Assembly: GCA_034436375.1 (NCBI GenBank)
Contig: DAOTVS010000321.1
Location: 1 to 8,273, forward strand
Source: DAOTVS01 sp034436375
GTDB lineage: Bacteria; Chloroflexota; Anaerolineae; SpSt-313
Direction of reading: 5' to 3'
DNA: 8,273 bases
Shown in pieces: positions 1 to 5,636 of this stretch (positions within the stretch are counted from its first letter, which is position 1; every line of letters starts with the position of its first letter). The position numbers and the translations under genes were made by a program. The notes beneath the pieces are model-generated. The model ran no database searches. It saw only the letters and a list, made by a program, of their open reading frames with translations, and was not told where the DNA came from.

Positions 1-3
1 TGA

Positions 4-41
4 TCCCGGTTTTGCCGCCCCGCGCGGCGGCAAAACCGGGA
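4..41. repeat. 16-bp perfect hairpin downstream of the solute-binding protein gene
   Basis: Bases 4-19 are exactly the reverse complement of 26-41, leaving a 6-base GC loop; after one mismatch two further pairs (2/43, 1/44) can form. The hairpin lies about 80 bases past the stop codon of the minus-strand binding-protein gene. No T-run follows it on the minus strand in the three bases left before the window edge, so it is not a textbook intrinsic terminator as seen. It could be an mRNA-stabilising hairpin between the binding-protein gene and off-window permease genes (known for such operons in other bacteria), a terminator whose tail is cut off, or a dispersed palindrome. Bases 45-122 hold nothing else I can name. 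Confidence 0.6.
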
Positions 42-122
42 CCAATACCCAATCCACACCCCCAAGACTCACAGCCGGGCAGCCGCAAAGCCCGAAACCC
101 GGCAAGTCAGCCGGGAAGAAAC

Positions 123-1622
123 TTACGAGTGGGCCTTCCAGTAGTCGTCGAGAATAGCCTGGACGGCCGTATTGCACTGGTCCATCACTTCCTTGACGTT
201 GGTGTTCTCGCCGGTGTTGATCAGGTCCCAGTGCTTGTTGACGGTGTCGGTGATCTTTTCGGGGTCGGGAATCCAGCACTCTGTGTTGGGCACCCCCGAG
301 TGGTCGAGCCCGTCGAGCATTACCTGCCAATCCTTGTTGGGCCAGGCAGCTTCCTGCTCAGACTTCCACTTGGCCAGGTTGGCGCTGCGGGCTGGCACAC
401 AGCCCCAGATGGAGGTCAGCCGGGGGATGATCTCCTCGCTGGCGAACCACTTGGCCACTTCCCAGGCCTGGTCCTGGTGCGTGCCGTGCTTAGACAGGAC
501 AAAGGTGTCGGCGTCGTTATCGGTCCACACGCCCACCGGGCCAGCCGGGATAGCGGCCATATTCCAGTTGAAAGCATCGGTCCAGCCCTGGTAGGCATAG
601 GCCATCCAGCTCTGCGAATCCCACATGGCCACGCGGCCGCTGCCCATAGGGTCGCTGGCTTCGCTAAAGGCCGTCGCCTGCTCACTGTTGGCGCGCACAT
701 GCAGCTTCCAGACGAGATCGGCCATCCACTGTGCGGCAGCCAGCCACTCTGGCGAGTTGACGATCGCTTTCTTGTAATCGGGGGTGGTGCACAGGGGAGA
801 GCCGCCCCACCGCGGCGCCATGTCACGCAGCCCTTCCCAGGTATCCCAGCCCCATTGCTTGGTCTTCTTCCAATCGAAACCAGCGGCTGTGGCATCGTTG
901 CCGGCCTCGTCGAAGGTCAGCTTCCTGGCCAGCTCGGCCATGGCATCATAGGTCCAGGTCTCGTCGCCATACTGGTGCGGAGGATAGTCCACCCCGGCCG
1001 TGTCGAAGAGGTCCTCGTTGTAGTAGAGCACCTCGGGATAGACGCCAATAGGGAGGCCCAGAGTGCGGTCAGGGTAGGTATGGTATTGGACGGTGAGGCC
1101 GACGAAGACGCTCAGATCATACTTGTCGCGATCAATGTAGGGCTTGATATCCAGCCATTCATCGAAAAAGGCAGCCACGCCCCCCACGCCGATGGGCATG
1201 CAAATATCGGGGGCCAGGTTGCCAGCCACCATCGTAGAGAACTTGGTGTTACGTTCCTCATGCGGCACGGTGAGGAATTCGATCTGGATATCCTTGTGGG
1301 CCGCATTGTACTCCTCGGCCAGTTTGTTATGGCCCTCGATCTGGCCGGGGTCAGTGCCAGTCCCAAAGCCAACGAAAATAACGATCTTGGTAGCCCCACT
1401 TGCCGCCGGGGCGGCGGTCGCCGCCGGGACCTCCGTAGCCTCGGGAACCGCAGTGGACTCGGGGGCCTGGGTGGCCTCTTCCTGGGCCTGCGCCGCCGTT
1501 GGCGGCGCAGATGTGGGAGCGGGTGCGGGCGCACAACTGGCAGCCATCACCCCGAAGGTGGCCACCGTGGCCATGCGCAGGAATTCGCGCCGACTTGGTC
1601 TCAGCTTCGTCACCGGTTCCAT
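123..1622 (-). CDS. ABC transporter sugar-binding lipoprotein (extracellular solute-binding protein family 1)
   Basis: Predicted 499-residue periplasmic/surface lipoprotein that captures a sugar or oligosaccharide and delivers it to an ABC permease. The start at 1622 is chosen because AAGGAGG (1628-1634) lies five bases upstream; an in-frame ATG at 1664 lacks such a site. The N-terminus has a Tat-type motif (SRREFLR, residues 10-16), a hydrophobic stretch, and a lipobox ending AASC with Cys30 as the lipidated residue. Residues 31-78 form an Ala/Pro/Thr/Glu-rich tether, then a typical lobe begins with KIVIFVGFGTGTD. The rest is rich in Trp and Tyr, including the WDSQSWMAYAYQGW and WEVAKWFASEE segments characteristic of COG1653 proteins. 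It is longer than the usual 420-450 residues mainly because of the tether. The ligand cannot be read from sequence. Permease and ATPase genes are not in the window. Family assignment is strong; ligand unknown. Confidence 0.93.
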   Translation of the reverse strand: MEPVTKLRPSRREFLRMATVATFGVMAASCAPAPAPTSAPPTAAQAQEEATQAPESTAVPEATEVPAATAAPAASGATKIVIFVGFGTGTDPGQIEGHNKLAEEYNAAHKDIQIEFLTVPHEERNTKFSTMVAGNLAPDICMPIGVGGVAAFFDEWLDIKPYIDRDKYDLSVFVGLTVQYHTYPDRTLGLPIGVYPEVLYYNEDLFDTAGVDYPPHQYGDETWTYDAMAELARKLTFDEAGNDATAAGFDWKKTKQWGWDTWEGLRDMAPRWGGSPLCTTPDYKKAIVNSPEWLAAAQWMADLVWKLHVRANSEQATAFSEASDPMGSGRVAMWDSQSWMAYAYQGWTDAFNWNMAAIPAGPVGVWTDNDADTFVLSKHGTHQDQAWEVAKWFASEEIIPRLTSIWGCVPARSANLAKWKSEQEAAWPNKDWQVMLDGLDHSGVPNTECWIPDPEKITDTVNKHWDLINTGENTNVKEVMDQCNTAVQAILDDYWKAHS

Positions 1623-1644
1623 GAGTTCCTCCTTTGGCTTGGGC

Positions 1645-1677
1645 GGGCGCAACCTCGCGCCCATCGCGGGTTGCCCC
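1645..1677 (-). promoter_or_regulatory. Two alternative hairpins just upstream of the solute-binding protein RBS
   Basis: GGGCGC (1645-1650) pairs perfectly with GCGCCC (1657-1662) around a 6-base loop. Alternatively GCAACC (1649-1654) pairs with GGTTGC (1669-1674), extended by GGG/CCC (1645-1647 with 1675-1677) past one bulged base. The two structures exclude each other and end about ten bases before the Shine-Dalgarno at 1628-1634 in the minus-strand mRNA. Such short GC stems are not rare in GC-rich DNA, so any regulatory role is inference. Confidence 0.3.
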
Positions 1678-1725
1678 GTCTCTGATGCCCACTGACTCTC
1701 CGGTAATACCTGCCAGGCTCAATCG

Positions 1726-1734
1726 TGATATAAT
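1726..1734 (+). promoter_or_regulatory. Extended -10 promoter candidate for the plus-strand HTH-receiver gene
   Basis: TG-A-TATAAT is a perfect -10 hexamer (1729-1734) with the upstream TG of an extended -10. No -35-like hexamer is seen 16-18 bases upstream, which extended -10 promoters can tolerate. Transcription would start near 1741 and give a leader of about 220 bases before the ATG at 1960. It points towards the minus-strand promoter at 1839-1867. Confidence 0.45.
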
Positions 1735-1752
1735 GAGGATAACGGTGAGCGA

Positions 1753-1820
1753 CCGCCTTGCCGAGGGTCTGGGGACCCGCTCCCAGGGCATCTCTGCCCG
1801 CAGAAACCTTCGCAAGGCGG
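1753..1820. promoter_or_regulatory. Foldable palindromic element shared by both divergent leaders
   Basis: CCGCCTTGC (1753-1761) is the exact reverse complement of GCAAGGCGG (1812-1820). Inside this 9-bp closing stem are two small hairpins: GGGTC/GACCC (1765-1769 with 1774-1778) and GGGCA/TGCCC (1786-1790 with 1795-1799), each with a 4-base loop. Together they would form a three-way junction in RNA from either strand. Alternative pairings exist (CTGGG 1769-1773 with CCCAG 1782-1786; TCTG 1768-1771 with CAGA 1801-1804), so the fold may switch. From either candidate promoter the closing stem would begin about 12 bases after the start site. I do not recognise it as any known riboswitch or RNA family. 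It could also be a DNA operator. Confidence 0.4.
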
Positions 1821-1838
1821 ATACTCATCCCTACGTTC

Positions 1839-1867
1839 ATTGTAGCACGCCTGGGGGTGCGCGTCAG
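1839..1867 (-). promoter_or_regulatory. Sigma-70-like promoter for the solute-binding protein gene
   Basis: On the minus strand CTGACG (1862-1867) matches four of six -35 positions, and a 17-base spacer separates it from TACAAT (1839-1844), five of six at -10. TG precedes the -10 by one base, making an extended -10. The predicted start is near 1832, giving a leader of about 210 bases to the ATG at 1622. The 11-bp direct repeats at 1878-1909 lie directly upstream of the -35, where activators commonly bind. Confidence 0.55.
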
Positions 1868-1877
1868 CGTGCACAGG

Positions 1878-1909
1878 GCCCCTTTTGTGCCCCTTTTGTG
1901 CCCATTTGC
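1878..1909. repeat. Tandem 11-bp direct repeats, possible regulator site
   Basis: GCCCCTTTTGT occurs twice head to tail (1878-1888, 1889-1899), followed by a decayed third copy GCCCATTTGC (1900-1909). On the minus strand this is an ACAAAAGGGGC array about 46 to 77 bases upstream of the predicted binding-protein start site. A spacing of 11 bp places each unit on nearly the same DNA face. Direct repeats of this spacing are known for PhoB/OmpR-type regulators; that link is inference here. Confidence 0.5.
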
Positions 1910-1917
1910 AGCGATGC

Positions 1918-1959
1918 AGCGCCGGGGTCTACCCTGATCCGGCGCTCGAGGTGGGAGCG
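1918..1959 (+). promoter_or_regulatory. Hairpin and ribosome binding site of the HTH-receiver gene
   Basis: AGCGCCGG (1918-1925) pairs perfectly with CCGGCGCT (1939-1946); one G-U pair may extend it into the 13-base loop. The stem ends two bases before the Shine-Dalgarno GAGGTG (1948-1953). In addition, TGGGAGCG (1952-1959), overlapping the Shine-Dalgarno and reaching the ATG, is the exact reverse complement of CGCTCCCA at 1778-1785 in the same leader. The RBS could therefore be masked by long-range pairing. This is seen as complementarity only; function is untested. Confidence 0.4.
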
Positions 1960-3180
1960 ATGATGTCCAAAGAAGAGTTCGTCAACCAGGTCGCTGACCT
2001 CTATACACATCTCTATGACCTCGTCTACCTGCGCGCCCACCCCCTGGCAGGCGTCCTGCTTCCAGACCCCGCACTGCCGGCTAAGGAAAAGGCCTGGCAG
2101 CTCCATCATCTGCTATTGCGCACCATCAGCGAGCTGGAGCCCAGCCCACAAGTGCCCGTCTTTTCGCGCCCATGGCGCCGCCACCAGCTCCTGGTGCTGC
2201 GCTACACCAAGGCGCTGAGTCAGCAGGCAGTCATGGAGCAGCTGGGCATCAGCCGCCGCCACTATTACCGTGAGCACCGGATCGCCATGGAGGCCTTGGC
2301 CGATATTCTGTGGGGCCTCAGTGACAGCGCCGCGGAGGCCCAGCGGGCAGCGCCCCCCTCTGTGGCGGAGCAGGCATCGCTTAGCCGGCTGGAACTGTTG
2401 CGCATGGAAACGGCCCGCGTGGCCCAGGCCAACCGCTATGCGCGCGTGCCGGCCGTGCTGGAGCGCGTGCTGCCCGTCTTGGGAAGGATGCTGCAGCAGC
2501 GGCGCCTGGTGTTGCAATGGACGCTGCCAGAAACACTGGCCGCCGTCTCCATCGACCAGAGCCTGCTGCGCCAGCTCTTCCTGAGCCTGTTCGTCTATCT
2601 CATTGAGAGTACAGAGCAGGCGACCATTCGCCTGCGGGGCCGAGATGATGAAGAGGACGTACGCCTGACGGTACTCGTAGAGCCGCCGGACGCCCTTACC
2701 CCCGGGACCGGCGCCGAGACCCGGGAGCGCCTGGCCGCCCTGGAGGAGATGGCGGCGCTGAGTGGGGCACAGGTGACGCCGCTCTGCGCGGGGCCGGCGG
2801 CTGGCTTTGAGATCGTGCTGCCCACCGCACGGCGCACAGTGCTGGTCGTCGATGATAACAGTGATGTGCTCGAGCTCTTCCGGCGTTACCTGGCCCTGCA
2901 CCGCTATCACGTCGCCACGGCTCAAACGGCCCAGCAGGCTCTCACCCTGGCCCGCCGGTTGCGGCCCTATGCCATCACCCTGGACCTGATGATGCCCGAT
3001 CAGGATGGCTGGGACCTGCTGCAGATGCTGCTGAATCAGCCCGAAACGCGCGACATCCCCATCCTCGTGTGCACGGTGCTCAAGCAGAAAGAACTGGCGC
3101 TTTCCTTGGGTGCAGCCGCTTTTTTGGAAAAGCCCGTGTCGGAGCAAGCGCTGCTCTCGGCGCTGTCGGCGCTGGGCTAA
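1960..3180 (+). CDS. HTH / degenerate histidine-kinase-like / response-receiver protein
   Basis: A 406-residue cytoplasmic protein. ATG at 1960 (or 1963) is chosen for GAGGTG at 1948-1953; the frame is open further upstream but without an RBS. Residues about 74-118 (core QLLVLRYTKALSQQAVMEQL then GISRRHYYREH) resemble a sigma-region-4/LuxR-like helix-turn-helix. Residues about 143-289 follow the outline of a histidine-kinase ATPase fold without a phospho-acceptor His: LLRQLFLSLFVYLIES (202-217) sits where the N-box belongs, but its two Asn are Ser209 and Tyr213, and the D- and G-boxes are gone, so ATP binding is doubtful. Residues 293-406 are a good receiver: acidic pair Asp298/Asp299, phospho-acceptor Asp342 in LDLMMPDQDGW, Thr372 and Lys391 before Pro. 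I infer a phosphorylation-controlled DNA-binding or adaptor protein. It is convergent with the hybrid kinase gene 93 bases away, a plausible but unproven partner. Confidence 0.85.
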   Translation: MMSKEEFVNQVADLYTHLYDLVYLRAHPLAGVLLPDPALPAKEKAWQLHHLLLRTISELEPSPQVPVFSRPWRRHQLLVLRYTKALSQQAVMEQLGISRRHYYREHRIAMEALADILWGLSDSAAEAQRAAPPSVAEQASLSRLELLRMETARVAQANRYARVPAVLERVLPVLGRMLQQRRLVLQWTLPETLAAVSIDQSLLRQLFLSLFVYLIESTEQATIRLRGRDDEEDVRLTVLVEPPDALTPGTGAETRERLAALEEMAALSGAQVTPLCAGPAAGFEIVLPTARRTVLVVDDNSDVLELFRRYLALHRYHVATAQTAQQALTLARRLRPYAITLDLMMPDQDGWDLLQMLLNQPETRDIPILVCTVLKQKELALSLGAAAFLEKPVSEQALLSALSALG

Positions 3181-3199
3181 GCCTGACTGGTTGGCAGGC
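3181..3199 (+). terminator. Weak hairpin after the HTH-receiver gene
   Basis: GCCTG (3181-3185) pairs with CAGGC (3195-3199) immediately after the TAA stop, with a 9-base loop. No T-run follows. It may help end the plus-strand transcript, but the evidence is slight. Confidence 0.2.
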
Positions 3200-3253
3200 C
3201 TGACACACTGATTTCCAGGGCGAACAATCCACGCTAATCCTCTGGCAAAAGGC

Positions 3254-3277
3254 TTGACCGGACCTCGCCAGGGTCAA
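3254..3277 (-). terminator. Possible terminator of the hybrid kinase gene
   Basis: TTGACC (3254-3259) pairs with GGTCAA (3272-3277), overlapping the stop codon of the minus-strand kinase gene. Reading the minus strand, the stem is followed three bases later by TTTT. The stem is short with a 12-base loop, so this is a weak intrinsic-terminator candidate. Confidence 0.25.
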
Positions 3278-5448
3278 TTCTGGTTCGTATCGACCACGCT
3301 TTGCACCCAGCGCACAATCTCACCCGGCAGCAGGCCCTCGGCTTTGGCGATCGTCAATGTGCCGGGCAGGGCCCGGCTGCGGTCCGTCTCATCCTGGCCT
3401 GTGATCACGACAATGGGGAATGGATGTGGCGGGTCCAAATTGCGAATGTGCGCGATGACCTGCAGGCCCTCGATATCCGGCAGCACCAGGTCCAGAAAGA
3501 GCAGATCGGGAGGCCGTCGTTGCACAATGGCCAGGGCCTCGCGCCCGCTGCCGGCGGTCATCACCTGGTAGCGCCGCACGGGGCTATCCTCCAGCATGCG
3601 GCTCAGGAGGAGCGCAAAGTCTTGATCGTCATCTACCACCAGCACGCGGTCCACCCCTGCACCCAGGCGGCGCAGGATATCCCACACGGCCGGGCGCGAT
3701 ACGGGCTTGATAAGGTATCCATCCACAGCCAGTTGCTGGCGCAGCGACTCCTCACCGGGCAGGGGGCAGGTCACAAAGGCCGTCTGCGCCAGACCCCACT
3801 CTCTGGCCAGATGGTCCAATGCCACATTCTCTGGCGCGGCGCTGGCACGGTCGAGAATGACGACCTGGGGCGCGATCTGCAGGGCGGCGCGCTGGGCTTG
3901 CTCCAGGTCGGGCACGGTCACGGTCCGCACCCCATGCACATAGCGGGTCAACAGCGTGGCAGCGGCCGGGCTGCGTGTCACAGCCAGCAGCACCGGCTCT
4001 GTGTTGGGCGCGGCGGCTGCGCTTGCTCCCAGAGTGCGCCCAGCGGGCGCAGTGGCCGTATCCATCCCCTGCAGTGGCAGGCTGAAGTAGAAGGTGCTGC
4101 CCCGCCCCACCTCACTTTCCGCCCAGATACGCCCGCCATGCAGCTCCACAAACCGGCGGCTGATAGCGAGCCCCAGGCCGGCCCCCTCGTGCCGCCGCCG
4201 CGTGCCGCCATCGGCCTGTTGGAATTCCTCAAAGATGATGGGCAGATGCTCAGGGGCGATGCCCACCCCCGTATCGGCCACAGACACAACCAGGTCCTTG
4301 CCCCGCTTCCCGGCGCGCACTGTGACGCTGCCCCGCTCGGTAAAGCGCGCCGCGTTGTTCAACAGGTTGAAGAGCACCTGCCGGATGCGTGTGGGGTCAA
4401 TGTGGAGTGAGGGGAGAGCGGGCTCAATCTCAGTGCGCAACTCCAGGCCACGCGCCTCCACCAGGCTGCGCGCCGTCTCTACGGCCTCGCGCACCAGAGC
4501 AGCGGGGTCGCACTCTTCCAGGACAAGGCTCATCTGCGCGGCCTCGATGCGCGCCAGATCGAGCACATCGTTCACCAGGGCCTGCAGATGGCAGGCGTTG
4601 CGATAGACAATGCCCAGGTCGCGCAGATAGGCCGGGGGCAGAGGCGACTCGTAGAATTCGGGGGAATGGGCCATCAGCTCAGTAAAGCCTACGATCAGGT
4701 TCAGTGGGGTGCGCAGCTCGTGGCTGATGGTCTGGGCAAACTGTTGCTTCAGGCGGCGGGCTTGCTCGGCCTCATCGCGCGCCAGGCCCAGCATGTAATT
4801 GGCGCGCTCCAGGCGGTAGGAGGCTTCATCCAGCGCCTTGAGCGCCCGGCGCAGCTCGCCCTGCTGCTGACGGGCGAGGCGCTCATTGGCATGAGCGCGC
4901 TCATAGCCGTTCCAGACCCAGCCCAGGGCAATATAGAGGTTACGCGCCGAAAGCCATGAGGCAACAGCCACAAAGGCCACCACAGCAATCGGCAGCCACA
5001 GTTCTAAAGAGGCAGGCTTAAGGCCCAGGCTCTGCACACTGATCAGGCCGCCCAAAAGGCCGCCTATCCCTGCCGCCGGGAGCACCGCGTGGCGGCCCAA
5101 GAGCACTCCAGCAAAAATCACCGGCAGGATGAAGAGGAAAACCAGAAAAGTGAGGCGGAAGGCCAGGAGCGCACAGGCCACCGCCACCAGGGTCCCAGTC
5201 ACGAGCGCCCCCGAGGCCAGCGTCGCATGCCGGCGCCGCTGCCAGTAGCTAAAGCCCGTGCTGAGGAGCAAGATGCCGCAGCCTGCCCAGGTCGCAGGAA
5301 CGGCTCGCTCGCCTGTGGCGGGCCAGACGGCAAACACCAACCATACATAGCCCACCAGCCCGACCAACAGCGCCACCAGCCTCAGCGAGGCGATCTGCAG
5401 GTCCAGGAGGTTTCTGCGGTGGGCCAGGATTTCCGGGGCTGCTTCCAT
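3274..5448 (-). CDS. Membrane hybrid sensor histidine kinase with two C-terminal receivers
   Basis: A 724-residue inner-membrane hybrid kinase. Residues about 22-167 contain roughly six hydrophobic membrane segments with no obvious extracellular sensor domain, then a likely coiled coil (about 181-235). HisKA follows with His243 in TISHELRTPLN. The ATPase domain (about 343-459) keeps the N-box (NLLNNAARFT, 361-370), D-box (DTGVGIAPEH, Asp392) and G-box (GAGLGLAISRR, 422 on). The first receiver (about 484-597) is degenerate: the acidic pair is missing (LLAVTRS), although Asp533, Thr560 and Lys581 remain. The second (601-719) has Asp606-608, acceptor Asp653 in FLDLVLPDIEG, Thr683 and Lys702, the last followed by Ala where Pro is usual. 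The ATG at 5448 has a GGGGG-type site six bases upstream. His243 would pass phosphate to Asp653 and then presumably onward; no Hpt domain is seen. The convergent HTH-receiver protein is a candidate partner. Confidence 0.93.
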   Translation of the reverse strand: MEAAPEILAHRRNLLDLQIASLRLVALLVGLVGYVWLVFAVWPATGERAVPATWAGCGILLLSTGFSYWQRRRHATLASGALVTGTLVAVACALLAFRLTFLVFLFILPVIFAGVLLGRHAVLPAAGIGGLLGGLISVQSLGLKPASLELWLPIAVVAFVAVASWLSARNLYIALGWVWNGYERAHANERLARQQQGELRRALKALDEASYRLERANYMLGLARDEAEQARRLKQQFAQTISHELRTPLNLIVGFTELMAHSPEFYESPLPPAYLRDLGIVYRNACHLQALVNDVLDLARIEAAQMSLVLEECDPAALVREAVETARSLVEARGLELRTEIEPALPSLHIDPTRIRQVLFNLLNNAARFTERGSVTVRAGKRGKDLVVSVADTGVGIAPEHLPIIFEEFQQADGGTRRRHEGAGLGLAISRRFVELHGGRIWAESEVGRGSTFYFSLPLQGMDTATAPAGRTLGASAAAAPNTEPVLLAVTRSPAAATLLTRYVHGVRTVTVPDLEQAQRAALQIAPQVVILDRASAAPENVALDHLAREWGLAQTAFVTCPLPGEESLRQQLAVDGYLIKPVSRPAVWDILRRLGAGVDRVLVVDDDQDFALLLSRMLEDSPVRRYQVMTAGSGREALAIVQRRPPDLLFLDLVLPDIEGLQVIAHIRNLDPPHPFPIVVITGQDETDRSRALPGTLTIAKAEGLLPGEIVRWVQSVVDTNQN

Positions 5449-5470
5449 AGCGGACCCCCTTACCTTTTGC

Positions 5471-5533
5471 GGTTGAGGTGGGTCGGCGCAGGGGCAAGTT
5501 TCCCACTTGTTCCTGCGTCAGACCACCTCAACC
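5471..5533. repeat. Long imperfect palindrome upstream of the hybrid kinase gene
   Basis: GGTTGAGGTGG (5471-5481) pairs with CCACCTCAACC (5523-5533); TC/GA adds two pairs past a bulged G; then CGCAGGGGCAAG (5487-5498) pairs with CTTGTTCCTGCG (5506-5517) around a 7-base loop. That is about 25 paired positions, two of them G-U in plus-strand RNA but C/A mismatches in minus-strand RNA. It ends about 22 bases before the kinase ATG. No T-run follows on either strand, so it is not an obvious intrinsic terminator. It may be a dispersed palindromic unit or a leader structure. Confidence 0.55.
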
Positions 5534-5544
5534 CTACAGGCACA

Positions 5545-5576
5545 AGCCGGGCAATGGTAGAGCGGATTACCCGGCT
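5545..5576. repeat. Second palindrome in the same gap
   Basis: AGCCGGG (5545-5551) pairs with CCCGGCT (5570-5576); after one mismatch AAT pairs with ATT, leaving a 10-base loop. A smaller palindrome CCGA/TCGG (5586-5589 with 5596-5599) follows. Together with the flanking palindromes, almost the whole 188-base gap is foldable. Confidence 0.4.
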
Positions 5577-5609
5577 GCTGGTGAACCGAGGTATATCGGC
5601 CCAGTCGCA

Positions 5610-5632
5610 GGGGCAGGTCTCAGACCCGCCCC
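5610..5632 (-). terminator. GC-rich hairpin just after the isomerase gene
   Basis: In the minus-strand transcript GGGGC-G-GGTCT (5632 down to 5622) pairs with AGACC-U-GCCCC (5620 down to 5610), with one G-U pair; the plus strand has an A/C mismatch there. It starts four bases after the isomerase stop codon, a terminator position, but no T-run follows. The motif CGCAGGGGCA is shared exactly by 5606-5615 and 5487-5496. From memory, palindromes of this GGGGCRGGTCT kind recur in many environmental bacterial genomes, so it may be a dispersed repeat acting as a terminator. Confidence 0.4.
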
Positions 5633-5636
5633 TACT

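Noticed and set aside
12..1685. 557-codon open frame on the plus strand antisense to the sugar-binding protein gene
   Set aside because: The minus-strand frame encodes a textbook lipoprotein with RBS, Tat signal and lipobox. The plus-strand product has no recognisable domain, and long antisense frames are expected in GC-rich genes.
1878..1909. Short tandem repeats considered as a CRISPR remnant
   Set aside because: The units are 11 bases with no spacers, and no cas genes are present; the same applies to the 10-bp units at 8151-8180.
1885..1959. Upstream in-frame start for the HTH-receiver gene at 1885
   Set aside because: It would code through the direct repeats and a hairpin and has no RBS, while 1960 has GAGGTG at good spacing.
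2113..3147. 344-codon open frame antisense to the HTH-receiver gene
   Set aside because: It overlaps a gene with clear receiver residues and has no domain features; it is a shadow of codon bias.
3301..4410. 369-codon open frame antisense to the hybrid kinase gene
   Set aside because: It lies opposite conserved kinase and receiver motifs, is His/Gln-rich and resembles no family.
5551..5565. AATGGTAGAGC resembling a tRNA D-arm
   Set aside because: The matching D-stem half, anticodon arm and T-arm are missing; it is the loop side of a palindrome.
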